Origin: Marsupella aquatica
Taxonomy: Eukaryota > Marchantiophyta
Assembly (NCBI GenBank): GCA_973895155.1
Contig: OZ316897.1
Coordinates: 13,454,001-13,518,000 of the forward strand
DNA length: 64,000 nt
Reading direction: 5' to 3'
Shown here: positions 46,975 through 58,770 of the stretch, one piece after another
Numbering within the stretch: the stretch's first letter is position 1
Layout: every line of letters starts with the position of its first letter
Made by a program: the position numbers and the translations under genes
The notes under the pieces: model-generated
Seen by the model: the letters and a program-made list of their open reading frames with translations, nothing else
Databases searched by the model: none
Told to the model about the DNA's origin: nothing

Positions 46975-47100
46975 GACTAAGTTTTAGGGTGGACGCTTCT
47001 TGCAGCGTCTAGTGCAAAAACTAAAATTCCAAACACTTGTGAAGGGGGAGGGAATGCTAATTCTAATTAAGTACAAACTACCTACCGCCCTCTACTTAAA
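46920..47100 (-). repeat. LTR stub of the palindromic family, with polypurine tract
   Basis: Just after the integrase stop at 47125 the minus strand reads tttaagtagagggcgg (about 47086-47100), matching the polypurine tract of the other two LTR copies. Palindromic motifs of the same family follow (47011-46990, 46970-46945 and 46940-46920). The LTR then appears truncated or replaced by units A-D. Confidence 0.6.
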
Positions 47101-47124
47101 CTACGACCTGTCCCAGGTGAAACA

Positions 47125-48410
47125 CTAAATAGGAGACTCATGATATCGCTTAACCCAGAATCCATTGATTCGGGTGTCAAGTGGGTGACCGTCTAAGGTA
47201 GTCAAGGACACCGAACCGTTAGCCCAAATTTGGGTAACTCGATAAGGACCAATCCAATGGGTATGGAGTTTCCCAGGAAATAACATATAACGGGAATCAA
47301 AGACTAATGCTAAATCGCCAACATCTAAATTCACTACTCGCAGCTTTTGATCATAAACAAGCTTACGCTTGTTCTGAATTGTAGCTGTATGGTCTAATGC
47401 TAAAAGTTGAACTTCTTCTAATTTGACAATATCAGAAAACCTATGTGGGAGACTAGCCGTTGGAGAGAGACGGTTGGATACCAAGAGTCGTTCTGTCGGG
47501 AAGGAGAATTCAACAGGAATAATACTGTCCAGGCCATAAGTTAGGTAGAAGGGAGTGTGAAGGGTTGTAATGTTCTCGGCAATACGGTAAGCCCATAATG
47601 TAGAATGTAACTTCACATCCCAGTCTGTCTTGTGAGACTCCACCAACTTATTCAGGATCTTGCCCATAATACCATTAGCTCTTTCCGTTAAGCCATTAGC
47701 TCTGGGGTTGTAAGGAGTAGTTTTGCGATGCTTGATAAGATATGTGTCAGTAATTAACTCAATAGTTGAGTTAAGAAAATGCAAACCCCTATCGCTTACC
47801 AACTCCAAAGGACACCCGAACCAAGTAATAATGTGCTCAAAGAGAAAGGCAGCCGCTGTTGTAGCATCATTCTTGCGAGTAGCTTTAGCCTCCACCCATT
47901 TGGTGGCATAATCAGTGGCCAGAATAATGTATTTACTTCGGATTTTTTGAGCTGCTGGTGAAATTGGGCCAATAAAATCAATACCCCATTTCTCAAATGG
48001 TGCCAAAGGCAGGATGGGCGTAAGAGGCCATTTGGAACTAGCAGTGGGTTTGCCTATTCTTTGACAGGGGTCACACGTCTTAATAAAATTGTAAGTATCT
48101 CTATGCATGGTAGGCCACCAGTACCCAGCATCCAAAATTTCTTTACAGTAGTATTGACAGCATAATGGCCACCTGTTTCTCCAGAATGTAAAGCTTCAAT
48201 TACTTGTGGGAGTTCCCTGTTCTTCAGACATCGTCGCATCCTCTGATCAGGACCTTGTTTAAACAAAGTGCCGTGGATGATAGTATAAGGCCCCACCTTA
48301 TGTGCAAAAACCCCTCGTTCTTCCGCATTAAGGCCTTCAGGAAACCTACCATGAATCAACATGTGCATAATATCGAAATACCGTGAAGACTCTCCTTCAA
48401 TGTGCCACAA
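47125..48410 (-). pseudogene. Gypsy integrase
   Basis: The first block (48054-48410) covers the region before integrase; the HHCC zinc part is partly lost to a frameshift near 48130. The main frame (47125-48135) starts YWWPTMHRDTYNFIKTCDPC. The catalytic core has WGIDFIGPI (first Asp), SDRGLHF (second Asp) and NGLTERANG (Glu). The C-terminal domain has a GPY motif (HTHWIGPYRVTQ). The catalytic triad is kept, but the frame break makes it non-functional. Confidence 0.88.
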
Positions 48411-49760
48411 ATGCTCATCTGGGAATTCATCAAAAAGATTATGCTGATTCTTTGGCTCGGGTAAGCGAGATAAGAAATCGGCATTTTCATGATGCTTGCC
48501 AGGTCATACCTAAACTTCATAATCGAATTCCTAGAGTAATAAAACCCATTGCGCTACTCGTCCTGAGAGATCCACTTGGTTAACCAAGTACTTCAAGGAA
48601 TTATGATCAGTGTGAAATATCATCTGACACCCCAGTAAATAGTGCCAAAACTTCTTGCAAGCAAACACAATAGCAAGAGCTTCACGTTCCGTGACTGAGT
48701 AATTTTTCTCTGTTGCACTCATTTGGCGACTGGCATAATAAATTGGGTGATCCCGATTCTCAGGATCTTTTTGACTAAGATTAGCACCAATATAGAAGGC
48801 AGAATAATCAATGAAGACATGAAACTTCTTAGTCCAATCCGGGGGTGACAGAATAGGTGCAGAGATTAACCGATCTTTGAGCAACTGGATTGCCTGCTGC
48901 CGATCCTCATTCCACGCATATTCCACATTGTTTTTTAACAAGTGGGTTAAGGAAAAAGCAATATCACCATGTCTATAAATAAATTGACGATAGTATCCCA
49001 CATGCCCCAGGAAAGCACGAAGTTGCTTCAAATCAGCTGGTGGTTGTAACTCCACAATCACCCTAACTTTATCCTTATCAACTTCTATGCCGCGTTGCAA
49101 AATAACATGGCCTAGCAAGATTCCCTCTTTCATGCCAATGAAACACTTTTCTGGGTGTAGACAAAGTTGGGCCTCTCTGCACTTCCAAAATGTCTTTTCT
49201 AAATGCACCATGTGTTCAGCAGCCGATCCATAAACACAGAAGTCATCAATAAAAATCTCCATGAAATGCCGCAAATACTCCTGAAAAATAATCATCATAA
49301 TGCGCTGGAAGGTACCCGGGGCATTACACAGACCAAAAGGCATCATGGTAAACGCATACGTGCCCCAGTCAGTGGTGAACGTAGTCTTGTCAGGGTCTTC
49401 CTTTCGTATGGACACCTGGTTATAACCAGAGTACCCATCTAAGAAACTGTACAGCTCATGAAGAGCCACCGAATCAAGTACCAAATCGATAAATGGCAAA
49501 GGATAATGATCTTTTTGAGTGGCAGCGTTCAGTTTCCGAAAGTCTTGACAAACTCAAATTTTTGTTTTACCATCTGGCCCTGGCTTCTTGGGAACAATGA
49601 CTATTGGTGAGACCCATTCACTACTCAGGACTAGATAGATAAATCCAGCAGCAGTGAGCTTGTCTAGCTCTTCTTTGACTAGAATGGAATACTTGGGGTT
49701 CAAACAGTACTGCCTCTAACGGGCCGGTACTGCTCCTTCCATGAGATCAATGCGATGTTC
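48411..49760 (-). pseudogene. Gypsy reverse transcriptase and RNase H
   Basis: The main frame is 48531-49499. Reverse transcriptase landmarks are FLDGYSGYNQV, TMMPFGLCNAPGTFQ and the catalytic FIDDFCVYG. RNase H follows with FHVFIDYSAFYIGANL, TEREALAIVFACKKFWHYL and HTDHNSLKYL. Stops occur at 49555 (TGA, likely from CGA), near 49718 (TAG, likely from CAG) and three times within 48490-48535. All lie in otherwise well-kept coding sequence. Confidence 0.9.
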
Positions 49761-50096
49761 TCCTAAATGTGGATGGATACCTTTTAAGTCGGAGTGACTC
49801 CAAGCGAAGACATCTTTATACTGGGTCAATAAACTGATATACTGTTCCCGCAGCTTCCCTTGGATGTGTTTACCAATATTCAAAAACTTGTCTGGCTCAA
49901 TTTTAACCTTCTGACACGCCTTAGCATCCACAATTCCATCTGTGAGATTTTCCGGCTGAAGTTCAAGTTTGGATATTTCCGGTTCAGATGGCCCAGGGGT
50001 GGACGTCATTCGTATACCATGGCTAGGGCTTTCAGTAACATTCGTAACAGGAGGGCTGGCTACTGCTGAACAAGATTCCGATGTGGGAGTTAATTG

Positions 50097-51072
50097 TCAG
50101 GAGGGCCTGGTCGCGGTAATAGGGGTGTCTGACAGAAAAACCTCTAAGTAACAAACTTCCTCAAATTTGAATTCTAGTGGCTGCAAGACAAGCGAAGAGG
50201 TCAAAAAATCTGAAGTGTACCCATCATCCGTTTGTGTTTCTCCAAAATGTGGTTCCGGAATCCAACTAACAGTCACCTTAGGCTTCCCAAATGACAGTTC
50301 TTGGGATTGCCAATTGACTTGCACTTGAGCTTTGTATAACCAAGGCCGGCCCAACAGAACAGGAAAGCTGGAAGGTATTTCCGGATTAATGACCACATAG
50401 TCCAAAAGAAAAGGAACACCAGCAATCAAAGTTTCCACTTGGCTCAACTTCCCAACCGGAACAACACGAGACTGATCTGCCTTGCGCAAAAATTTTGGTG
50501 TGGGCTCAAACTTGGTGAACGTACCCCAGATTAAACGCCACGGGCTGAGTAATCAGATTAACACTGGCTCCCCCATCCACAAGAACTCTCCTGATGACAC
50601 ACCCCTGAATTTGGACCTCAATTTCCATGGGTCCTTTATCCTCCCCTTCCGTTCGTAGTACATCTACAAAAGGTAATTTCTTCTTCCTTCGTTTTCCTGC
50701 TAGTAGTCCTCTCAGTTGCCGTCGATAAATTGGGTTATCCTGCAATAGTTCCCCAATGGTGATACGAGTAGGATGATTCCTGACATCTTCCACAATATTA
50801 TAACCTGGATTTTTCAGTGGTGCCTTAGCTTCTACTACCAATGGCGGATCTGGGGGCCTCTCTTGCTCCTTGACTAGCTCCTCCAGGTGGTCTTTCACCT
50901 CCAAAGAGATATTTGGTAAGAAGTACTTTTGGATCATATCTATCATAAGCAGGGTCGTCTTCTTTTGGCAGTCCTTCCTCACATGGCAAGCGCTTATTAT
51001 TCTTGGAAGCTTTTGAGACCTTTTGATGCTCATGCTTCTTGGATTCCTTTTTCTTCGAACGAGTAGTTGCAA
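50097..51072 (-). pseudogene. Gypsy protease region
   Basis: The frame 50506-51072 ends with RRVLVDGGASVNLI, an aspartic-protease active-site loop. A frameshift near 50500 leads to the frame 50097-50489 with the second conserved strand (PVLLGRPWLYKAQV). It overlaps the end of the gag frame (50825-51072) in another frame, again a sign of indels. Confidence 0.8.
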
Positions 51073-53132
51073 AGATATTAGTCAGAACTCTATCCCTGAT
51101 CTGGACTCGGTCATTTGGCATACCAACTACTTCAGGTTTCACCAAATGACTCACCAGAACATCCGGCACTACCCTTGATACGGGCTGGTGAAACAGGGAG
51201 TCTGGCTTTAATTCCACCCGATTTATATCCATATGTTGAATAAAGTTACACTGCTCCACCTCTTCACAATAAACCATTCGGACTTTAGCTTCAGGCCGAC
51301 TTGCTTCTTTAACTGGTTCTTGAGCAAATTGAACCATCAGTCTAGGTTTAGCCGGATTTGGGCATTCCACAGGTAGGTGTCCTTCCTTCCCACAGTTCCC
51401 ACAAACAGGGGTATAACCCACTTCTTGCTTAGGATAAGGACACTGTGGAGAATAATGGTCGGGTTGCCCACAATTCCAGCAAGCCCCTTTTTGACGCGGC
51501 ACTCCCCTAGGTGGATATCCTCCTGGTGGTCCCATTGGTGGTCTTGGTACTGGTCTATTGAAGGCGGTCTTAGGCGGTCCCCAATTCGCCATGGGAGGTG
51601 GAGCTGGCGGAAAGTACTGTCCGGTGGGTGTTGTTTGGACAGTATATGCGGGGTCATACTCATACTTCTCAACCTCCTCCTGACCATCTACATAATTCAC
51701 AGGAAGTCACAATGTGGGACACTCATTCGGATAATGGCCCTTATGGCTGCATCGGGTACACCATACATTCATTCTCATGGGAGGTGGCAGCCTCCGTACG
51801 GGTTTCATGGCTGCAATATTGATATTTAATTTGGACAATTGGCCAGAGAGTTCTTCCATCATGCGATCCATTTTCTTCTGGTTGGGGCTTTTGCCCTTCA
51901 CCTTGGTGGGGGCCTTCCTCTTTTTAGGGGCAGTGGGTTCTGAATCAGAACTTGAGCTCGAACTATCACTGGTACTCAAGTTCGTACTCTTATCATCCTC
52001 ACTAGTGCTGCTTTCACTCGATTCTTCCTCTGAGTCAGATTTAGACCTTGCCCGTTTCTTCTTCTTCCGTTTGTCTTTCTTCAGATCCTTCTTAACTCGC
52101 TTTCTCTCAGAAATTTCTGAGTCCACATACTTCTGGGCTGCCTCTTGTACCTTTTCCAGAGTTGTGCTGCCTTCTCTTCTCACATAACGGGCAATCCTGG
52201 AGGGTAAATCATTGATAAACCAGTCTTTAATAGTAGACTTCGAGGTTGTTGGGTTATATTGATCTACCAGATCCAATAATTTATCAGCGTATTTCCTCAC
52301 AGACCCATGTTTTTTCATGTGGAGATGCGAGATTCAAGCAAAGGCACGTGCAACTGCCCCCTCTTCTTTATATTTGGCCAAGAAGGCAGCCTTCAATTTT
52401 CCCCAATCCTGCTTGTCCGGGAAACGGTCATACCATTTTTGAGCCCCCTTCTTCATCAATCCACCAAACAGATTGGCCTTTTCAACATCTTGGCTCTGTC
52501 CATTGGATGTTGCTGCAGCCTCAAACTCTTTTAAATACACCTCTACGTCCTCTTTGGAGGTACCAAAGAACCGGTCGTATCGCATATTATTACGAGCCAT
52601 CGTGGCTGGAGCTACGGGTAGAGTTGAGCGGGTAGCAAAAGGTAAAGTGAGCGGTGTAGCAAAAGGGTTCGGGCTACCTAAGCCTGAACTGCTGCTGCTT
52701 GTCTCACTAGAGGACGAACCCCCAGTTTCACCCAGTGAGTCTGCATTATCCAACTTGGGACAACGATTCTGCAATTGTGCTCTCGGAAATGTGAGAGGAA
52801 GGTTCTTCGACTACACTCCCTTTTCCAGAGTTAATTCGGCTTGAGGAACGACCAGTCCTTTGGTGGAGGCTGGTCTTTCATGATCCGACCAATTTTGGGC
52901 CTGAACAAAGGTTTACAAACAGAGGTCGTGATGACGTAGGACTTCCCACCGAGCCACTTGGTATTGCTTCCTGAATAGATCTTACCTGCTTCCACACACT
53001 CCCAGGTGCAGGTGCTCCTGGTGATTGCAACTCGGGTATCAATGTTCGAGGAGTTGCTGCTGATCTTGTGGCATCCGAATTGCTGGAGGTCCTGGCAAGT
53101 TTTTCCTTATTTGGTGGATCTCCTTCAGACAT
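50825..53132 (-). pseudogene. Gypsy gag with three zinc knuckles
   Basis: The pieces at 52878-53132 (N-terminal), 52334-52774 (capsid core with FFGTSKEDVEVYLKEFEAAA), 51707-52318 and 50825-51700 form one gag. The last three share a frame and are separated only by TGA stops at about 52331 and 51707. Each stop could come from CGA. Three CCHC knuckles are visible: CTRCSHKGHYPNEC, CWNCGQPDHYSPQC and CGNCGKEGHLPVEC. A serine-acidic block with poly-basic runs precedes the first knuckle. Confidence 0.85.
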
Positions 53133-54076
53133 ACCTCATCCTCCAAACAGGTGTGGTACTCAGAGCCAAGAAGCATTCTCAACGGACTTATTTGTGGTTG
53201 GCCCAGATTAGGAATCGATGTTGTCTCTCTAGTTCAGGAGGTGCATCCCACTTCCATTCTCGAGGCGTCCCTCAACAGCTTCGTTCAACATCCCCTTCAT
53301 AACACTAGAAGAAAACCTGTGTTTTACTACTACAGGCCCTGCAACTACTTTGCCTAAATAACTCATACGTGGTGCCAACCACTGTTTTTTTAATGGGTTG
53401 TAATAATCTGCATTTTATGACTCTACTTAGAACTATGTTACCTTAATCACTGATTACAACTCTTTATTTTGCCACTAAAACTTAGATCACTTGAATTAGA
53501 GTTGTATATTACACAAATTTGCAAATCACTACAATCCACCATGCACTACATCATCGATGTTTACAACTCTATTTTCAACTAAGATTTTACTACTGGCCGA
53601 AACCACTACAAATACAAGTACCACCAATATTTGAATGGTAAAGGTGTTCTTTCCACCAACTCCCAATCAAGTGAATCTTTTCCAAGTGATCTTAATACTT
53701 GAAATAATGTCATTTGTGAGCACATATTTTGTTACTATAAATATCACCAATAGTGGAGTCACAAATGAATGTTGGCAAAATCACTTAAAATATTTTAGTG
53801 ACAATGAAATTCTTACAAACAACTTAAGATTAAGTGAATTAATTGTCACTGTCCAATTAAATACATGTTGCAACTACAAACGCCACCAACATTAGAGTGT
53901 CAAAATAGTTTTGACAAATGACGTACTGAAAATTGAATGGATTATTTTGTGATGTCCAAAACCTCTCCCAATAATGTCATTATCAACACACATTTTCAGT
54001 CAAGATATGCATGCCACCGGAATTACAGCGACAAACAATTTTTTTTCTTCAAATTGTACCCAAATCACTACAGAAC

Positions 54077-56640
54077 AGGTGGTTTGAGGGTTTTGGGCAC
54101 CTGTCACTTGAAATACCACCATGTTTTGAGTTGGGAAAGTTATGTGTTTGAACTTGCAATCAAGTGCATTGGTAAGTACCAGCCCAAACCACTTAACATA
54201 AGGTCCTTTCGGGCTCTCATTTTCTTGCAACTACAAAATGCACCCATATTTGAGTGATGCAACACACATTGGTGCGACCACTTGCCATGAACTAGTGCTA
54301 AAAGGAGTGAATTGTGTGGACACATCACATAAGCCCCATATTTGTAATTCCGTAGAGTCTTGGAGTGATTTGTGTGGAGTTCATGACGTTGCATCACTTG
54401 GGTGCCTCAAATCTCTCCACCTTGGCAATTTATGCGTCACAACCTCATTGTCGTTGCTATAACTAGTGGGCACACATGATGGGGGTGTCCCATGGCTTCA
54501 CCATGGGGGGGCTAACACAGAGGAATTGTTATGGCGGTGGGCCCAACCCTCCTCCTTTAATGATGGCCCTCCGAGAATTGCGGCAAGGTGGATCCACTTC
54601 TCATTATCCATTGTAAGTTTGTCACTCCGGAAACCACTCAAAACAATGTGCTTCAAAGCCCTCATTTCTAGCGACTAACATTGTCACTCAAGCTGGGGTG
54701 GTACATCACGGATCCTTCTAGTCCTAGGGTGATTGTTGTTCCCAAACCATTACAAATGAGGTGGTTTTAGGGTTTAGGACAAATGCAACTTAAGATACCA
54801 CCGTTATTTGAGTTGAGAAGTAAATTGGGTGCGAACACTTGCAATGAAGTGTATTTATATGTACACGCCCAATTGACTCAAAAAAGGTCCTTTTAGGCCC
54901 TCGCCTTTTGGCGACTACAAATTGCACCCGTATTACAGTCATGCAACACACTTTGGTGCGACCACTTACCATGAACTAGTGCTAAAAGGAGTGAATTGTG
55001 TGGACACATTACATAAGCTCCATATTTGTAATTCCGTAGAGTGTTGGAGTGATTTGTGTGGAGTTCATGATGTTCCATCACTTGTGTGCCTCAAATCTCT
55101 CCACCTTGGCATTTTGTGCGTCACAACCTCATTGTCGTTGCTATAACTAGTTGGCACACGTGATGGGGGTGTCCCATGGCTTCACCATGGGGGCGCTAAC
55201 ATGGAAGAATTGTTATGGCGGTGGACCCAACCCTCCTCCTTTAATCGTGGCCCTCTGAGAATTGACGCAAGGTGGATCCACTTATCATTATCCATGTAAG
55301 TTTGTCACTCCCGAAATCACTAAAAACCATGTTCTTTAGAGCCCTCATTACCAACGACTAAAACTATCACTCAAGCTTGGGTGGTATAGAACGGATTATT
55401 CCAAACCACTTCTCATGAAGTGATAATCCAAGGGTGATGGTTGTGCTCAAACTACTACAAAAGAGGTGGTTTTAGGGTTGAGGGCACATGCAACTTGAGA
55501 TACCACCGTGTTTTGAGTTGGGAAGTAGATTGGGCGCCAACACTTGCAATGAAGTGCATTTGTATGTACCAGCCCAAACCACTTGACATAAGGTCCTTTC
55601 GGGCCCTTGCCTTTTTGCGACTACAAATTGCACCGGTATTTGAGTGATGCAACACACATTGGTGCAACCACTTGCCATGAAAGGAGTGAATTGTGTGGAC
55701 GCATCACATAAGCTCCATATTTGTAATTCCGTAGAGTCTTGGAGTGATTTGTGTGGAGTTCATGATGTTCCATCACTTGTGTGCCTCAAATCTCTCCACC
55801 TTGGCATTTTGTGCATCACATTTGTATTGCCGTTGCTATAACTAGTTGGCACACGTGATGGGGGTGACCCACTACTTTACCATGGGGGGGCTAACACGAA
55901 GGAATTATTAGGGCGGCGGGCTAAACCCCCCTCCTTTAATCGTGGCCCTCCGAGAATTGCCACAAAGTAGATCCTATTCTCATTATGCATTGTAAGTTAG
56001 TCACTCCCCGAATCACTGGAAACTATGTTCTTCAAAGCCCTCACTCTAGCGACTAACATTGTCACTCAAGTTGGGGTGGTACATCACGCATTCCTCCAAA
56101 CAACATCTCATGAAGTGGTACGTAGTCCTAGGGTGACTGTCATTCCCATACCACTACAAATGAGGTGGTTTTAGGGTTTAGGGCAAATGCCACTTTTGAT
56201 ACCACCATTATTTGAGTGGAGAAGTAAACTGGTTGTGAACACTTGCAATAATGTGCATTCTTATGTGTCTGCCCAAATTGCTGCAAATGAGGTTCTTTGG
56301 AGCCCTCACCTTATGCTACTACAAATTCCACCCTTAATCTTGGCCCTCCCATAATTGCCACAAGGTAGATCACCTTCTCATTGTGCATTGTAAGTTTTTG
56401 ACTCGGAAAACCACTCCAAACAATGTACTTCAAAGCCCTCATTCCTAGCTACTCAAACTATCACTCAAACTGGGGTGGTACCAACAGGTACCAACACTAC
56501 TCTTAATGGGGTGGTTTGAAACCCTCACCGATAAGCAACTTAATATACCACCTTGATTTGAGTAGGAAAGTAACTTGGGTGTACTACTTATGATTAAGTG
56601 CATATTTCTAAACACATGCCCAAACTACTACAAAAAGGGG
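54077..56640. repeat. Tandem array of about 690-bp units in the CACTA subterminal region
   Basis: The landmark aggtggttt starts at 54077, 54759, 55464 and 56163, giving units of 682, 705 and 699 bp, then a shortened fourth unit. Each unit carries a conserved block near gtgatttgtgtggagttcat and a hairpin cccatgg-cttca-ccatgggg (near 54489 and 55173, degraded near 55870). No protein is encoded; the open frames are repeat by-products. Confidence 0.9.
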
Positions 56641-58770
56641 ATAGATGTAACTTCTATTATCACCCATTGTTCTTTGAGGCAACTCGCATTGAAGTGGCAT
56701 TGTTAGAGCTGGTGAACACCACAAAGAATTAGGTGCATTTTTCCAACTGAGGTGAGCGTATGGAATCTCTAAGCAGATTATGGCCTTCTTTTCATACTAA
56801 TTTAAACAATGTTTATAATAACATATAGGTTTAGGTTGTATGACATAAAGCCCTTCTTTGGAGGGGCATTATATCCCACAATCCCATATCCAACACATTA
56901 GGGTGAGTCAAATTTGATGAGTTTTAATTTTGGCCGTCCTTGTAGAGGGTATGACCATTACGGCGTGGCCAAATCGAAAGCCATCGGTAGTAATATTGAA
57001 GCTTAGAGACATGGAGTTATGAAAAATGTAAAAGCTTGTGTCAAGTTTCTTTTTTATGAATTAAGCCTTGATTGAAGGCCATCCAAAAATCTTGGGTTAT
57101 CACACCCTACCCCCATGCCTACGGTTCAGATCACCTAATACCCTTGCTAATACCCAAGGGCAACCTATTACCGTTTGATGTCAACCGTAAGTTTCCCGCG
57201 GACGGTGTTGTTTTACGCGCCCTAGGTTTTGGATACCATTTACACAGAGAATCATCGAGTAAGCTGCCAATGTTTTGGTTTTCAGCATTGTGCGAAGAAG
57301 ATACCGTCAGGGCGAGAGACTTTGTGCAGTGTGAGGCACTGCGTTTTCCGCACCAGAGCTTTCAAAGTAGGGTTGTCGATTGATGTTTGCGGATTTGGTG
57401 ACGGGGAGTGCGGAGCTGCGATTTGTGGGAGCAAGTTTCGGTGTGCGTAGGCTTTGACATTTTGAGAAGGGAGCTGAAAATCCTCTGTTGTTCGACGTCA
57501 GTGTGGAAGGGAGCTGAAATCGCAAGGTGAGATGCTAACCCAAGCGCAAGTGTTCACCTTTCTTGAATCGATGTTGGGAGGTGTTAGGATTTTCTGAAGA
57601 AACCCGCAAGTGTTCAACCATTACACTGCATTGGCAATGCAATAGAGGTTCGCTACAAGCTTTGACCTGCTCAGCTGAATTTGCAATGCTGTTACGAGCC
57701 TTTAGTGACCTGAACTGAGCCGACACCTATTGGTTTGCTTTTCGTTGTGCTGCAAGGTTAGCGGATTTGTGGATTGTAGTGCGCCTACTGTCATTGCGCA
57801 CCGATTGAGTTGCTTTCATTTGCATTGAGATTGAGATTGAGATTGAGATTGACCTATGCTAACATTGCTACGTTGGGCATTTGTGAGATGCGACTTGCAG
57901 TGTGAGGCGCAACAACATTAGTTTTAGGAGGCGCAGCAACCTCAATTTGAGGCTCAGGCCTTGACATGCGACTTGCAGCAGTTTCAGGAGGCGCAGCAAG
58001 ATCAGTTTCAGGAGGTGACTTGAGATGCGACTTGCTGCTGCTGATCAAGTTTGAGACTTAATAGTGAGTTTAAATTCTGTTGCAACCTTTGAGTTGGGCT
58101 ACATTTGTAATGCTGCAAGGTTTGAGGTGACCTATACTCAATTGAAGCCTGCCAACTGCTACGATGGTCAGTTCACTTGCGCTGCAAATTGCTGTGAGTT
58201 TTACTAGCTACAACTTAATTAAAATTTGTTATATAGGTGTTTGAGTGATCAACGATTGATTGACTTGCGATGCTCACGCAAAATGCAGTACCATAGACAG
58301 ATTGGCCGTAGTAAGTTAATGTCGATTTGGCCCAGACTTCAGAGCTTCGTGATGAATTTCATGATTCCGGCATCCCAGGCAAAGGGCGGCAGCGGAACAA
58401 TGCTCCAAATCCAATCTTGCCTGATCACTTGAGTCCATGATGGACCTGACGAGAGTCTCACCTCATCTCCTAAGCAAAAAGGTGTAGTATACAGCAATCC
58501 TATTCTCATGTTTTAGCTCTATCTTTCTATAATATTGCACTACTGATCATGTATGATATTTGGTTGGCTGGCATGGATTCACAATCAGAAAAGAAATGAT
58601 CTACATCACATTGAAGAGTTTCCCACATGAGTTTTTCTCATTCAACCTTGGAGCAAGTATGTGGAGCGCCATGCAGTGAAGAAAGCCTGTGCTATTTGGC
58701 TCAGTCTTTGTGGACAGTAGGTGAGTCTTGGGATTCACTGGTAGGATCATAGTTAAGAAAGAAAGTACCA
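56641..58770. other. CACTA 5' internal region, probable leader of the transposase gene
   Basis: No protein motif is recognised. An open frame at 57072-57383 has no family signature. A (gagatt)n microsatellite lies at about 57826-57853. A degenerate repeat of about 60 bp with atgcgacttgcag and aggaggcgcagcaa cores spans 57892-58040. Promoter and first-exon sequence of the transposase gene would be expected here, but I cannot define them. Confidence 0.4.

Larger units (their letters stand above)
47084..53302 (-). mobile_element. Ty3/gypsy retrotransposon, decayed; 5' end cut by a CACTA element
   Basis: The gene order on the minus strand is gag, protease, reverse transcriptase, RNase H, integrase, as in Ty3/gypsy. 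The integrase end lacks a chromodomain and reads GHPLDTRINGFWVKRYHE, which fits the non-chromovirus (Ogre/Tat/Athila) branch. The 5' LTR and primer site are not seen because a CACTA element begins at 53303. Numerous stops are C-to-T type. Confidence 0.85.

Noticed and set aside
54000-55841. Many open frames of 60-106 codons on both strands
   Set aside because: They recur once per repeat unit and are produced by the tandem array, not by genes.
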